From Conchocele bisecta (taxonomy: Eukaryota; Mollusca; Bivalvia; Lucinida; Thyasiridae), in assembly GCA_029237695.1 (NCBI GenBank), contig CM055277.1:40520242-40584241 (forward strand): a stretch of 64,000 nucleotides of DNA, in the 5' to 3' direction. The notes beneath the pieces are model-generated. The model was not told the DNA's origin. It made no database searches and saw only the letters and a list, made by a program, of their open reading frames with translations. The stretch's first letter is position 1. Every line of letters starts with the position of its first letter. Shown one piece after another: positions 42,930 through 53,439 of the stretch. The translations under genes and the position numbers were made by a program.

Positions 42930-44465
42930 CACATGAAACAACTACACTGCGCTTTTGTTGATTTTACGAAGGCATTCGATTATATTCTGAGAGAAAACAT
43001 CTGGTATAAATTAATACGCATAGTAGTGAGGGGCAACATGTTAAGTGTAATAAAATCTATGTATGATAAAATAAAATCAAAAGTAAAATTTAATAATCAA
43101 TTAAGCGAAGAATTTACATGTATGGGGTGCGTCAAAGGGAATTATTATCAACCTTTATATTTGCAGTGTATATAAACGATTTAGAAGATGAGTTCTATTT
43201 AAACTGAGTAGATGGGATAGACATTGGCATTATACATATTTTGTTGTTATTATATGCTGATGACATTGCAATTTTAGCAACGTCAGCAGTACATTTATAA
43301 AAAAAGGGCTATACACATTATAAAATTATTGCCAAAAATGGAGGAAACTTACAGTAAATACTAAGAAAACTATAATTATGATTTTTCGAAAAGGCGGCCG
43401 ACTTTGAAATTCTATTATAACGATTACGAAATAGAAATAGTAACACAATGTTCATACTTAGGAGTGGTTTTCACGCCAGGTGGCTCCTTTTCAGAGGCCA
43501 ATAATACCTTATCGGGACAGGCACAAAAGGCAATTTTCAAATTATATACATATTTGAAAAATATTACTGACTTATCCCCTAAGCATATGCTGGAATTATT
43601 TGATAAACTTGTCCTCCCTATCCTGAATTATGCCGGTGAAGTATGGGGGTTTTCACAGTCCATGCAAATTGAAAGAGTGCATTTACAATTTTGTAAACGC
43701 GTGCTCGGTGTCAAAATATCAACACAAAACGATTTTGATTACGGTGAACTAGGCAGAACATCGCTTAGAACAGGTCGTTTATATAATATAATTAAATATT
43801 GGTTCAAAGTAATCGGATCAAGTGACCGGAAAGATATTAAATGTATATATCACATGATGCTTAATGATATTGAACGGCAATCAACTGTGAACAATTGGGC
43901 CTCTCTGGTTAAATATATGTTAACACAGCTTGGTTTTTACCATGTCTGGCTTTCGCAAGGTGTGGGTGATATTGCAAGATTTTTATCAACATTAAAACAA
44001 CGCTTAACAGACAATTTCGTTCAAGATTGGAACGCTAGAATAAATGAATCTGGTAAAGCTTTATTTTATAAAAATATTTCATCTTTTGAATATCAATTCT
44101 ATCTCAATTTCATCAGTGTAAACAAGCTTAGAGTGGCTCTAACCAGACTGCGTGTACTGCCCACAGGTTGGAGGTTGAAACCGACAGATGGTATAGACCA
44201 ATTAGTACACCCTTTGATGATCGGAAATATAAATTCTGTAACGTGTTAGAAGATGTATTCCATTTCTTGTGTATATGTCCTGCCTACAATGACTTGAGGG
44301 TACACTACATCGGCCGATACTATAGAAGTAGACCTTACATGTTAAAATTAGTAACACTGTTTCACTCAGGTAGAGCGTCTTATATAAGAAACCTTGGGGA
44401 TTTCATTTTCAGAGCGTTGGAGAAACGTAACGAAATTATATCTCAGCTAAACAGATATGTGTAGT
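42930..44465 (+). pseudogene. LINE B: 5'-truncated ORF2, reverse transcriptase part
   Basis: Begins inside the reverse transcriptase at KQLHCAFVDFTKAFDYI, so everything upstream is missing, as is usual for incomplete LINE insertion. Palm motif LLLYADDIAIL is at about 43245. Frameshifts occur near 43115, 43200-43390 and 44240. From 43404 to 44249 one frame holds and gives the thumb and the region missing from LINE A. The last piece (44168-44464) contains CNVLEDVFHFLCICPAYNDL, a Cys/His motif typical of LINE ORF2 ends. Very close to LINE A in sequence, so both are recent. Confidence 0.85.
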
Positions 44466-44690
44466 AATTTATTCTAGAAATAACTGGAAATCAATTGTGT
44501 ATAATTATTGATAGATATAGTTATATAAAATGCACAGTATGGTCGAATACGCAGGCTGATCTGGGACTACACTGATCGCCAAGTCGACATGTCCATTTAT
44601 GTCATTTCCTACCATACAATCATCGACCGTTTGTTTACAGTATGACATGTATTATATATATATGTCACGTGGAAAAGATGGCGGCAGGTG
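44466..44690. other. LINE B 3' tail running into LINE C
   Basis: Shares AGGCTGATCTGGGACT and CCAAGTCGACATGT with the LINE A tail (8575-8640). LINE C starts in the same orientation at about 44665-44690. Confidence 0.55.
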
Positions 44691-44813
44691 TTTTTTTCGC
44701 GCTAAACTAAAAGTGAAAATTTGGAAATATAAATTAAATGGATACAAACATTGGTGCTAATTTACGTGTATATTGTGGTTTATAGTTTGTGGAATAATAA
44801 CGTCTTTCGAAAT

Positions 44814-45948
44814 ATGGCTACGGCAATGGACTATTCAGTACTCACAGAAAACCAATTCGCTCCAATTGGTGACCTACATAATGACCTAGAAAATGGCGTC
44901 CGTTTTCAGATCGTACGGAATAAACGTAAATGTGCACACCTCAGCCCGTGTGATAAACAATCGTTTGCTGAGCGGACTGTCGATGAAACACTGAACGTGA
45001 TATTTGGAAAGATCCAGAGTGTCATAGACAGCCAAACAACGATGCAGAAAGATTTTGAATTGTTATTCGAAAATCAGAGCAAACTTTTTCAAAATGTAAA
45101 ACGAGCGTATTCGACCACAAAAAAAAACATTGACATGTTAAGGCTCCTATCATACAAGTCCATCGATTTGGAGGCCCGGTCTAAGAGAAATAACCTGATC
45201 TTCAGAAACATTTTATATAGAAGGGGTGACAATTGTTTTGACTTGGTGCGTGGTTTCCTGGAAACAATGCTCGATATCGACGGTAACGATGTGTACTTGG
45301 AGCGAGCACACTTGTTTGGCCCATACAACCGCAGAGACCCCACAAAACGAGACATTATAATTTGTTTGCGTGACTATCATGAGACAACGCTCATAATGAA
45401 TAAGGTGGGCAATTTGAAAGATACGCCGTATTTCATAGACCGGGACTACCCACGGGAAATCGTTGACGCTAGAAAGCGCTTATGGGCCAAATTTAAGGCA
45501 GCGAGAGAGGAAGGCAGACAGTCTGGTGCAGACGTTAAAATTCAATTTCCGGCGAAAGTAGTCGTCAATGGTACAGTCCTGTACGACGAATTTCCACAAT
45601 GGATTGAAGTGATGAGGGAATTTAGGGATCGCAGCTTTAGCCACGTGCACTACGACGAGAGCCATACTAATCATAGTACCGAAGGAGTGCGCAACAGCCC
45701 AGAGCAGACCCAAATCAACAACGACCAGCGATACAACAAACGGACAGACGGCAACATACGGTCATGTGAGTGATACTATCTCACAGACGCCCACCCCTAC
45801 TGTTGTCGCTCAGCCGTCCATATTCCGATATTCAGCCCCTGTAAACGTCCCGAGGAATAGAACACGCAGTACTCCTATATCCAAAGACAATACACACAAC
45901 GGCTCTGCAACTGATAGTCCACGGGTACAGAACAGGCCGTCGCGATAG
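44814..45948 (+). pseudogene. LINE C ORF1: L1-like RNA-binding protein
   Basis: RNA-binding nucleoprotein of the LINE. The best start is the ATG at 44814 (MATAMDYSVLTENQF). Visible: a helical, coiled-coil-like region at about residues 65-115, an RRM-like fold starting RSKRNNLIFRNI, and a basic C-terminal domain ending FPAKVVVNGTVLYDEFPQW. This is the layout of L1-type ORF1 proteins. The frame is open to 45773. Just before that, the coding trace moves to another frame (TPTPTVVAQPSIFRYSAP), which then meets a TAG at 45946-45948, with S/R-rich tail sequence continuing to about 46110. So there is one frameshift and one stop. Confidence 0.78.
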
Positions 45949-46125
45949 CCGAATAGGAGAACTACCAATCGACGTTCGCAGTCTAAGGCACGCACTCCGC
46001 GGGCGAGTGGAGTCTCCACCGGTGATCGTGATCACAGATCAGGTACATGTAGTCAGCGCGGATCACGCGTGCAGAGTGAGACCCCGCCACCAGATAGCCA
46101 ACCTGTGGACTAGGACATTCGGGAG

Positions 46126-47098
46126 GTGCTTTTTGCTTGTACATTATTCAATATTCAAGGACTTGTTACCAAACGCGTGAATAAACTCGAGTCGGATGAA
46201 TTATCTGATATTTTTCATAATTCGCTCATAGTTATGTTGACCGAAACGTGGGCCAATGATATCGTTGATTTACATGTTGATGGTTTTAGTCATTTTCAAT
46301 TGAACAGGTCCGAAAAGAAGGCCGGCAGTAAACGCCACTCGGGAGGTATCGTTATTTATGTTCGTGATGTATACATGACACCAGATATACTGTTTAAAAA
46401 AGATGAAGGCGACATAATATGTCTTATACTAAATGGGGATTTGTTAAATCTAGATCACGACTTGTATTTGTGTTTGTGCTATGTATTACCAATAGGCTCG
46501 AGTAGACAGACGATGGTCCAGACAAATATTTTCGACAGAATATTAAATTTTATGACAGAAATAGATAGTAAAACCAGCAGTAAGTGCAACTTCATGATTT
46601 GCGGCGATTTTAATACGCGTACAGCTGATGATCCAGATTTTGTATTATATGATAATGTTGATCACATTCGTGTACTACCCGACGATTATGTTGCTGATAA
46701 TTCTTTGCCACGATTTTCAAAAGATAACGTTAAGCCCAATGAGAATGGCGTTGCGTTACTTTCTCTGTGCAAACAGACTGGTTTACGTATATTAAACGGC
46801 CGTGTTGGTACAGACGCTGACGTAGGAGAGTACACATATGTTGACAGCAACGGACGGAGTGTTATACATTATGTCATTACATCCCCTGATATGTTTAATA
46901 ATGTTGTATCGTTTAACGTATGTGGACCGAATATCCTATCTGATCACTGTGCTATAACATTCGCATTGAATTGTAATACATTAACCAGTGAACCAGATAC
47001 AAATGGTAGTGCATATGTACCTATACAATTTAAATATGTGTGGAATTCTGAGCACTTAGCGGAATATCAGGCAAAATTGAGTTCTGATGAAATGCACA
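46126..47098 (+). pseudogene. LINE C ORF2, 5' part: APE endonuclease
   Basis: N-terminal third of ORF2, open without interruption up to the insertion. Endonuclease features: FNIQGLVTKR, VMLTETWAND, the metal-binding ICGDFNTRT, and the C-terminal LSDHCAITFAL with the catalytic SDH, which LINE A has as LSHH. The frame is cut at 47098 by the Polinton; the 3' part is at 63127-64000. No internal stop or frameshift, so the LINE was in good condition when hit. Confidence 0.88.
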
Positions 47099-47237
47099 AG
47101 TAGCATAGAGGGAGTCAAAATGATAACAGCAACCATTGTGCTGTCATTGAGAGGTATTGTAGCTCCCACCACCAACACAAAGTTGGTGGTGGTTATTGAA
47201 TGAGAAAGTGGTCTTGTAGTCCCAATTATATTGCAGA
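47099..47237 (+). repeat. Left terminal inverted repeat of element 2
   Basis: Matches the reverse complement of 62983-63121 with only about three differences (including C/T at 47104). Contains a perfect hairpin at 47166-47192: CCACCACCAAC, loop ACAAA, GTTGGTGGTGG. The strand-terminal position and hairpin fit a replication start for protein-primed synthesis (inference). Confidence 0.95.
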
Positions 47238-47362
47238 TAGTAGTAGGGAACATTTTTTATGTTCTCCGATGGATCGGGATCTAGGGATTGGGATTTAAAT
47301 ACAATGTAAACGTATGGGGATCGATTAATCGATAACTCGAATATGTAGGTTCCCTACTACTA
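47238..47362. mobile_element. Small foldback insert next to the left TIR
   Basis: 125 bp bounded by TAGTAGTAGGGAAC and its exact reverse complement. It is absent from the right end of the element, so it looks like a later insertion. Its ends resemble the Polinton terminus AGTAGTATAGAGGG. No target duplication was found. Confidence 0.65.
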
Positions 47363-47369
47363 CTGTGTG

Positions 47370-47463
47370 TGTTTATAGAAATGTATGGTGGCCTGTGGGT
47401 GACATACTCACGGTGGTGTTGTAACTTTTCCTCACACTTTATCACCCAGTTTTAACCTAAATT
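47370..47463 (-). repeat. Inverted copy of the right-hand membrane-gene end
   Basis: Reverse complement of 62474-62567 with a few mismatches (GGTGACATACTCACGGTGGT, then TTATCACCCAGTTTTAACCT). It copies the last coding bases of the membrane gene at 61937-62527 into the left end. It is followed at 47464-47503 by a direct repeat of the inner TIR sequence (GAGAAAGTGGTCTTGTAGTC). Confidence 0.88.
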
Positions 47464-47488
47464 GGAGAAAGTGGTCTTGTAGTCCCAA

Positions 47489-47779
47489 TTATATTGGAGA
47501 TTGGGATGTTTTATATTCCAACACCGCATTTTCCTCCTCCAATATAGCTAATTTATTCCGTAGATCAGCAATTAATTCTACCAACTCTAGTCTACCACGT
47601 TCACCTTTAGCCACCTGGCAGCGAAGTTGCTTATGTCTACAAAGAGTTTGGGCACTAACGAATGTACAAGGGCATCTGGGGCATTGGAATTGTGGGGAGG
47701 CACAAGGATCTTTCTTTGCTAGATGCCTTCGCAGGTTGGCTGGTCGTGCAAAAGTTTTACAACATGTAACACACTCCAT
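47489..47779 (-). CDS. Small C2H2 zinc-finger protein with coiled coil
   Basis: 96 aa. Two zinc fingers: CVTCCKTFARPANLRRHLAK (residues 3-22, with the final ligand a few residues later) and CPRCPCTFVSAQTLCRHKQL (about 33-52). Then comes a leucine-rich helix LELVELIADLRNKLAILEEE (about 65-84) likely to form a coiled coil and dimerise. It is transcribed away from the polymerase and towards the left end. Small DNA-binding proteins near the end of a viral element may act as early regulators; that is a guess. No counterpart was seen in element 1. The frame is intact. Confidence 0.78.
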   Translation of the reverse strand: MECVTCCKTFARPANLRRHLAKKDPCASPQFQCPRCPCTFVSAQTLCRHKQLRCQVAKGERGRLELVELIADLRNKLAILEEENAVLEYKTSQSPI

Positions 47780-47975
47780 TTATACCTATAGAAATTTCAG
47801 TTCAATTGGGTGTCAAAATTGAACAGAAATTTCTATAGGTTGTATTATCGATTATTTATCGGAAAATATGACAACTATTACAACCTTATGTTATTGTGAC
47901 ACCCAATTGAACAGATAAATTTCATAGGTTATATCATACCAAAGTATATATACCAAAATATACTGATATAAAAAA

Positions 47976-50900
47976 ATGCCTACAACAATTAATCAGGTTC
48001 AGATTGAAACGTTGAGAGCCGAGGCTAAATCTCTTGGTATTGTCTATAGCAACCGTCTGCGCGTTCATGGGTTTAATAAGCTGATAAACGCTATAAAGAA
48101 TGAGGCGTTTACACGTCGAGTAGGTAGGGCATACTCCAGAGGTGCCTTCACAAATGCCGTCTTGGGGTCTCAGGAGTTAATCACTGAAATAGGAAAACGA
48201 CTACAAGTAGAGAGTATAATTGGACTGAGAACGGCCGCCCTACCGGCTTCCCCCGCCGTAGTTAAACCAAAGCGTAAACTTAAAACCGCCCTCCTACACG
48301 CGATAGCTGACGAGGGCGAGGCTATTCTAGTGGTTAGAGACGAAGAGATGGAGAAAGTCGAGCAGGGTAGACGCACGTTCACGTTCTCATTTAGGAAACA
48401 CGTAGAAAAGGAAATACCTGATAGGATAGTAGAGAAATTAACTTTTCATCTGACAACAAACTTCCACCTAAGATATTCATACTCCTACAGACTACAACAC
48501 ATTGAGGAAAAAGATCACCGAGGTCGCGCAAAGACGATTAATAAGAATCTTTGGGGGAGTAGGTGGATGGTCTCCTTAGGTGAAGTAGATAAATGGGCGA
48601 AAGATAACGAGAAAAAGAGGATGGATATATATAAAGTCGAGAGGCCCAACACGAAATGGACGTTCGTGAGGTGGGAGCAGGTTTATATAAAACTAGTGCA
48701 GGGAATACGAGGAGTAGATCTTGGGCTGACTTCCAAACACGCGGCTGGTGGACCTCTCCCAGACTGGTTGAGGAATAAGAAAGGTATGTACTCGTTAGAC
48801 AAATACAACGATGAGCTGTGTCTATTCAGGTGCCTGGCCATTCACGACGGGGCTTACCCAGACAGGTGTACCGCCCAAGCCAGAGAGCTGAGTGCTAAGT
48901 ATTTCGGTAAGAGAGAGCCTGGGCCTATTCCGCTAGACGAGCTGAAAAAGGTTGAGGAGAAGTTTAAGGTGGGCATAGAAGTATATCAGCCAACCGAGAG
49001 TAGAATATGGTGGTTGAGGAAGGCACCAGCACACTATGAGGAGGTAGGTACGAAGCATATGACGATAGGCATCTACAAAAACCTCTCGTTCCTGATAAAA
49101 AACCTAAAAGGTCTGTCGAAAACGTACGCCTGCGACATTTGCAAACAGAGGTTCACGAAGGCTAGTAACGTTACTCGGCACGGACCTAAGTGCATGAAGG
49201 GCGAGACACACTCCATATGCGAAGGAAAAGTTATCGAGCGCCCTCGCTCCGCGTTCGAGAAGGCCTTCTACCCAAAGAGTGTTGGAAGCCTAGGGGCACT
49301 TGATTGGATGGCGTCTGTTGAGAGTGAGGAGAACGTGCACATCCACCACGAGCAGTGTGGGCACGGCGGGGAGAGGTGGATCTGTGGATCTCCAATAGAT
49401 GGATACTGCAAGGAAAATAACACGGTGTACCAGTATCACGGGTGTTTCTGGCACGGCTGTCCGACACATCACCCGGCGAGATGGTACGACTTTCGCACTA
49501 GCAACAAGCGGGATAAAGAGATCCGTGAAGCAGGAGTTAACCTAGTGATAATGTCGGAGTGTAAGTATAACAGAACCGGCGCTAAGATTAAGACAGGATG
49601 TCCCACCATAGTGTACCCGAACCAGATAGTATACGATTTTGAAGCGTATCTGAGTAAGGAAGGGATGACCGATCAAACACCAGACCTATCGTACGAGACA
49701 GAGCACGTGCCCGTAAGCGTTAGCATAGGGGACAGCCTGTCCGGAACCGTATCTCACATCCGTGACACGGATCCTGCCAAACTGGTAAGTAAGTTCATAG
49801 AAGATCTGCAGGAGAGGGGTAGGGACATTCGCGAAGAAGTGGGTCGCCAGTACAGGTTCGAGGACACGGAGCACCTCAGGCCTCGTCAAGTGGATGAGAT
49901 AAACAGGTGGATAGATCAGGTCCCAGTGTTGGGTTTCAACTGCATTAGGTATGACATCAACCTCATTAAGAAACATCTGGTGGGCAAAGCTGGCAGACAC
50001 GACCAAGAAAGTTATGGTAGGCAAGCGGACTAACGTCACCATATTCCTATTCACTCCGGAATTCATATTCATGGACGTTCTCCTGTATCTTGGTCCGGGA
50101 GTCAGTTACGATAAGTGGATTAAGGCATACGACTGCTCATCTCAAAAGTCTTTCTTCCCGTATGAGTGGTTTGATACTGTAGACAATCTAGACTATCAAG
50201 GGCTCCCTGACATAGAGCACTGGTATTCCAAACTCAGATGTGAGATGCTGGTAACCGAGGAGCAGCTGGAGGAGTGCAGGAGAATTTTTGAGGAGAAAGG
50301 AATGAGAACATTTAAGGACTGGGTGAGATACTACAACGATCTCGACGTATCACCTTTTCTAGAGGCATTAGGTAAGATGTGTGACTTTTACAAACATAGA
50401 GGAGTAGATATATTCAAAGACGCCGTTACCCTGCCAGGAGTAGCCATCCAATATCTGATGCGAGGAACGGCGTCGGCAAGTGCTGGTATCCCGGGAAAAG
50501 CTGGATCCGGACCGAAGACTGGCCAGCTGTATGCCCCAGAGAAAGAGACGTACGAGATGTTGCAGGGAGCTCTAGTCGGAGGACCGTCTATCGTGTTCAC
50601 CAGATACGCCGAGGCAGGTGTTTCAAAGATACGCCCAAACAGTAAGGGTGAAGGGAAACCGTGTCAGGCAGTTCTCGGGTACGACGCTAACGCCTTGTAT
50701 CTGTCGACACTCAAATAAGAGATGCCGTGCGGTAAGGAAACTATACACCACAATAAGACACCCCACAACCAAAAGATCATAGACAAGTTCTGTCAACGGG
50801 TACACAGTGGAAGCGATTACTGGTTCGGGTTTGCCGAGGTGGATATAGAAGTCCCCGAGAGCCTGAGAGAAAAGTTTGAAGAGATGTCTCCGCTGTTCAT

Positions 50901-51991
50901 AAACAGGGTAGTTGAAGAGGAGGAGGTTCCAGAGCACATGCTCCAGTATCTGAAAAGGACAGGCAGGAATCGAGGAGGCGGACAAAAATTAGTGGGCATG
51001 CTGTCGGCAAAAAGGATACTGCTGTATGCCTCGCTGTTGAAGTGGTATCTAGAGCACGGGCTAGTGATACAGGTCTTCATAGGATCCTAGACTACGAAGC
51101 TGGAAAACCCTTCGCGTGGTTTGTCAAAGAGGTGACTGCGGCTAGGAGGACAGGAGACGTAGATGAGTCGAGGAAGCCGGTAGCTGAAATAATGATGTTG
51201 GTTGGTAATTCGTGTTGTGGTAAGATGATTGAGCCACCAGAGAGACACCTTAACACTACGTACACTAAAAATGAGAGCTATGTGGATAAAGCACTACGCT
51301 CAGCGTTCTTCGAAGATCTGGAAGAGATCGGAGACTGGATGAGATATCTAGTAGGAAGGCTAAGTGTGCTGTTAAGAGACCGTTTCACTGTGGGATAGCC
51401 GTGTACCAACTAGCCAAGCTGAGAATGTTAAAGTTCTATTACGACTTCCTAGACAAGTACGCATCGAGAAAGGACTTTGAACTAATTCAGATGGATACGG
51501 ACAGCATGTGTCTGCTAAACCGGATAGTACAGCTAACTATGAAAGCCTAGACGCGCTGGTGAAGCCTAGAAAACGTGTGACATACGAGAAAGATAAGCAC
51601 AACTGGCTCGCATGGGACCAATGGAGTAACAAAGAACCTGGGCTGTTCAAGATGGAGTTCCAAGGAGATAGAGATATAGCGCTATCCAGTAAGTGTTACT
51701 TCGTAGAAAAGCTGGCTGAGAGCGAAGACTCCAAGTGGCATCCGGCCAGGTACCAACGACGCGCGCTGGCCACACAACCAACCCCGGGCGTAGTGAAGCA
51801 TTCCTCTAAGGGAATGAGTAAGAGAACCAACAGCGTGAGTTGCAATAGATATAAGAACGCGTTTAGGGTTCCGTATGAACGGTGGAGTAATGAAAACATA
51901 CACCCAGAGTAAACTGGGGCTGTCGGCGTACTACGACAAGAGGAGAGTGATGAAAGACGGGGTACACACAGGGCCTTTAACATAGGTAAAC
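47976..51991 (+). pseudogene. PolB: Protein-primed family B DNA polymerase of element 2 (lineage B)
   Basis: About 4.0 kb, equal to a protein of more than 1,300 residues, typical of Polinton polymerases. N-terminal 380 residues are unassigned except for a stretch NDELCLFRCLAIHDGA. Then a C2H2-like finger (CDICKQRFTKASNVTRH, near 49131), a Vsr-endonuclease-like motif YQYHGCFWHGCPTHH (near 49432), exonuclease motifs I (VYDFEAYL, 49630) and II (GFNCIRYDINLI, 49932), III-like YYNDLDV (50332), palm motif A (YDANALYLSTL, 50681) and motif C (QMDTDS, 51489). Breaks: frameshifts near 50020, 51075, 51365, 51505 and 51880, and TAA at 50716-50718. The start MPTTINQVQIETLRAEAKS follows an AT-rich leader. 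Catalytic residues are all still present. Confidence 0.93.
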
Positions 51992-52043
51992 AAAAAAAAA
52001 ACGAAGGGGAGAATACTAAAGGCTCTGACGAGAGCCTGACCGA
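51992..52043. other. Convergent gap between polymerase and integrase
   Basis: About 50 bp with an A9 tract at 51992-52000. The two genes end here facing each other; any terminators must overlap. Confidence 0.5.
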
Positions 52044-53075
52044 CTATAGCGACGGACGGACCGGAGACAGCTGGGTATCAGAAGGCACCGCAAAAAGTTC
52101 TTCGCAAACAAACCCGCGCGATGGACCACCATCCAAATAGTAGAGCACGGGCTCATCGGGTTTGGTAATAGATCGATCTAGATGATATACATTGAGAGAC
52201 CACACAGGATCAGTAGCGTGGCGCCGTCCACCTTCAAGCTCTCCCGGTTGATAGAGGTACCGGACGGCAACATCCGATGGAAGTCGTTTCTCCGCTAAAC
52301 CAACGGGGCGACCGCGCGAGACGACGGATGGTTTGTGCGCCACCGTTTTCGCCTTGATGGCATCTACGGGCTTCTTACCGATCAATCTGGTCACCTCGCC
52401 GTTCAGGGCGGAGACCACGGCGGGCAGCCTGCTCACCCACTCGGTCGATCGCGAATAAGGGTCTACAAGCTCTTTAGCGTATTGGTGTCCGAAGAACCTC
52501 TCAGCCAGGGTTCGATTGAACCGCTCCACGATCCCCTGGTCCCGGTGGATGTTGACGCGGCCGCGTCTGACAGAAACTTTGTGTTTAGCCAATATATGAG
52601 AGACCGCGCCCATGAACTCACGGCCGGGATCGACCTGGAGAAGATTCGGCCATTTGAGAGGACTCCTTTTATATAGTCGGGAAATAGCCTCAGCCACCTC
52701 CTTATACTCTTTAGTGGCCAACGGCTCAGCCCCCTTATACCGACTCGCTATGTCAACGATTGTCAGTGCGTACTTGTACGTCTTGCGACCGACGCGATCG
52801 TGAGGGAGAAATAGGAGGTCTGCTTGGTGGACTTCGTTCGGCACCGGCACGTCGAATTTCGGGCGCGGAATATTGTGAGGCGCGGGCAAATAGATCTGCC
52901 AGATGGCCTGCTTCTTGAGCCATTCCTTGGCTGCGTTTTCGGAAACCTTGGTCACCGCCGCGAGGTTCTTGATGGCCGCGAGTCCCTTCCAGTAGCCGCG
53001 GGGGCTGTAGTATATGTTCGCTAGCTTGCGCGTTAGGCGAACCGATAGTTTGGTATCATGCTTGCGCGTGTCCAT
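52044..53075 (-). CDS. INT: Retroviral-type (rve) integrase
   Basis: 343 aa, intact. Inserts the element and makes the target duplication by cutting and joining the TIR ends to host DNA. The catalytic triad is D86 (VHQADLLFLPHD), D149 (NLLQVDPGREF) and E184 (RDQGIVERFNRTLAERFFG), with the last two about 35 residues apart as in retroviral integrases. A conserved VVSALNGEVTRLIGKKPVDA block follows at about 215-240 and a beta-rich C-terminal region, GELEGGRRHATDPVWSLNVY, that may be chromodomain- or SH3-like. No HHCC zinc motif is obvious at the N-terminus. It overlaps the end of the upstream 111-aa gene by 20 bp. It is very similar to the broken integrase of element 1, so both elements likely use the same recombination system. 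Confidence 0.94.
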   Translation of the reverse strand: MDTRKHDTKLSVRLTRKLANIYYSPRGYWKGLAAIKNLAAVTKVSENAAKEWLKKQAIWQIYLPAPHNIPRPKFDVPVPNEVHQADLLFLPHDRVGRKTYKYALTIVDIASRYKGAEPLATKEYKEVAEAISRLYKRSPLKWPNLLQVDPGREFMGAVSHILAKHKVSVRRGRVNIHRDQGIVERFNRTLAERFFGHQYAKELVDPYSRSTEWVSRLPAVVSALNGEVTRLIGKKPVDAIKAKTVAHKPSVVSRGRPVGLAEKRLPSDVAVRYLYQPGELEGGRRHATDPVWSLNVYHLDRSITKPDEPVLYYLDGGPSRGFVCEELFAVPSDTQLSPVRPSL

Positions 53076-53391
53076 CGTATGCGAGGTTTTCTAATAGATC
53101 GGACAATCTCCAACATGCCCTCGCCAGATCGTCCTGTAACTGCGTCGTCGATACTAAATCTTTGTTGGAAGTACAATTGGAGCTCCAGTTCCAATTCGTG
53201 AATTGGGGGAGCGGGAACTCAGAGGAATATAACATCCGCTTTGCGAAAATGGTGGCCGCTTTTTCATCCTCGTGCCACGTCTCGAGAGAATCTTGGGCTA
53301 GACGGATCAGACCCTTTGGGCCATCTAAACGGTGTTTAAAGGCCGTGTAGCCTACATCGATTAGAGCAAAATAAAGCTCGTCAACTAACAT
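53056..53391 (-). CDS. Unknown 111-aa protein
   Basis: Starts MLVDELYFALIDVGYTAFKH. Mostly helical in appearance, with a W/N/S-rich middle (PQFTNWNWSSNCTSNKD) and a last helix DDLARACWRLSDLLENLAY. No motif is recognised. It is first in a tightly packed minus-strand pair with the integrase, overlapping its start, so the two may be expressed together. A homologue with the same first ten residues stands at the same position in element 1, so it is a real, conserved gene. Confidence 0.7.
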   Translation of the reverse strand: MLVDELYFALIDVGYTAFKHRLDGPKGLIRLAQDSLETWHEDEKAATIFAKRMLYSSEFPLPQFTNWNWSSNCTSNKDLVSTTQLQDDLARACWRLSDLLENLAYDGHAQA

Positions 53392-53439
53392 CGTTCTATA
53401 TATTATTTAAAAAAGTTTTTTTTTTAAAATAATGATTGC

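Noticed and set aside
47238..47362. A solo mini-Polinton mobilised by the same integrase
   Set aside because: Its ends resemble the Polinton terminus but no 5-bp duplication is visible, so the link is not supported.
50000..51910. Programmed frameshifting in the polymerase
   Set aside because: Five frame changes at unrelated sites plus a nonsense codon look like decay or sequencing error, not a programme.
52335..53024. Plus-strand frames over the integrase
   Set aside because: Shadow frames; the integrase on the minus strand has all catalytic residues and a homologue in element 1.
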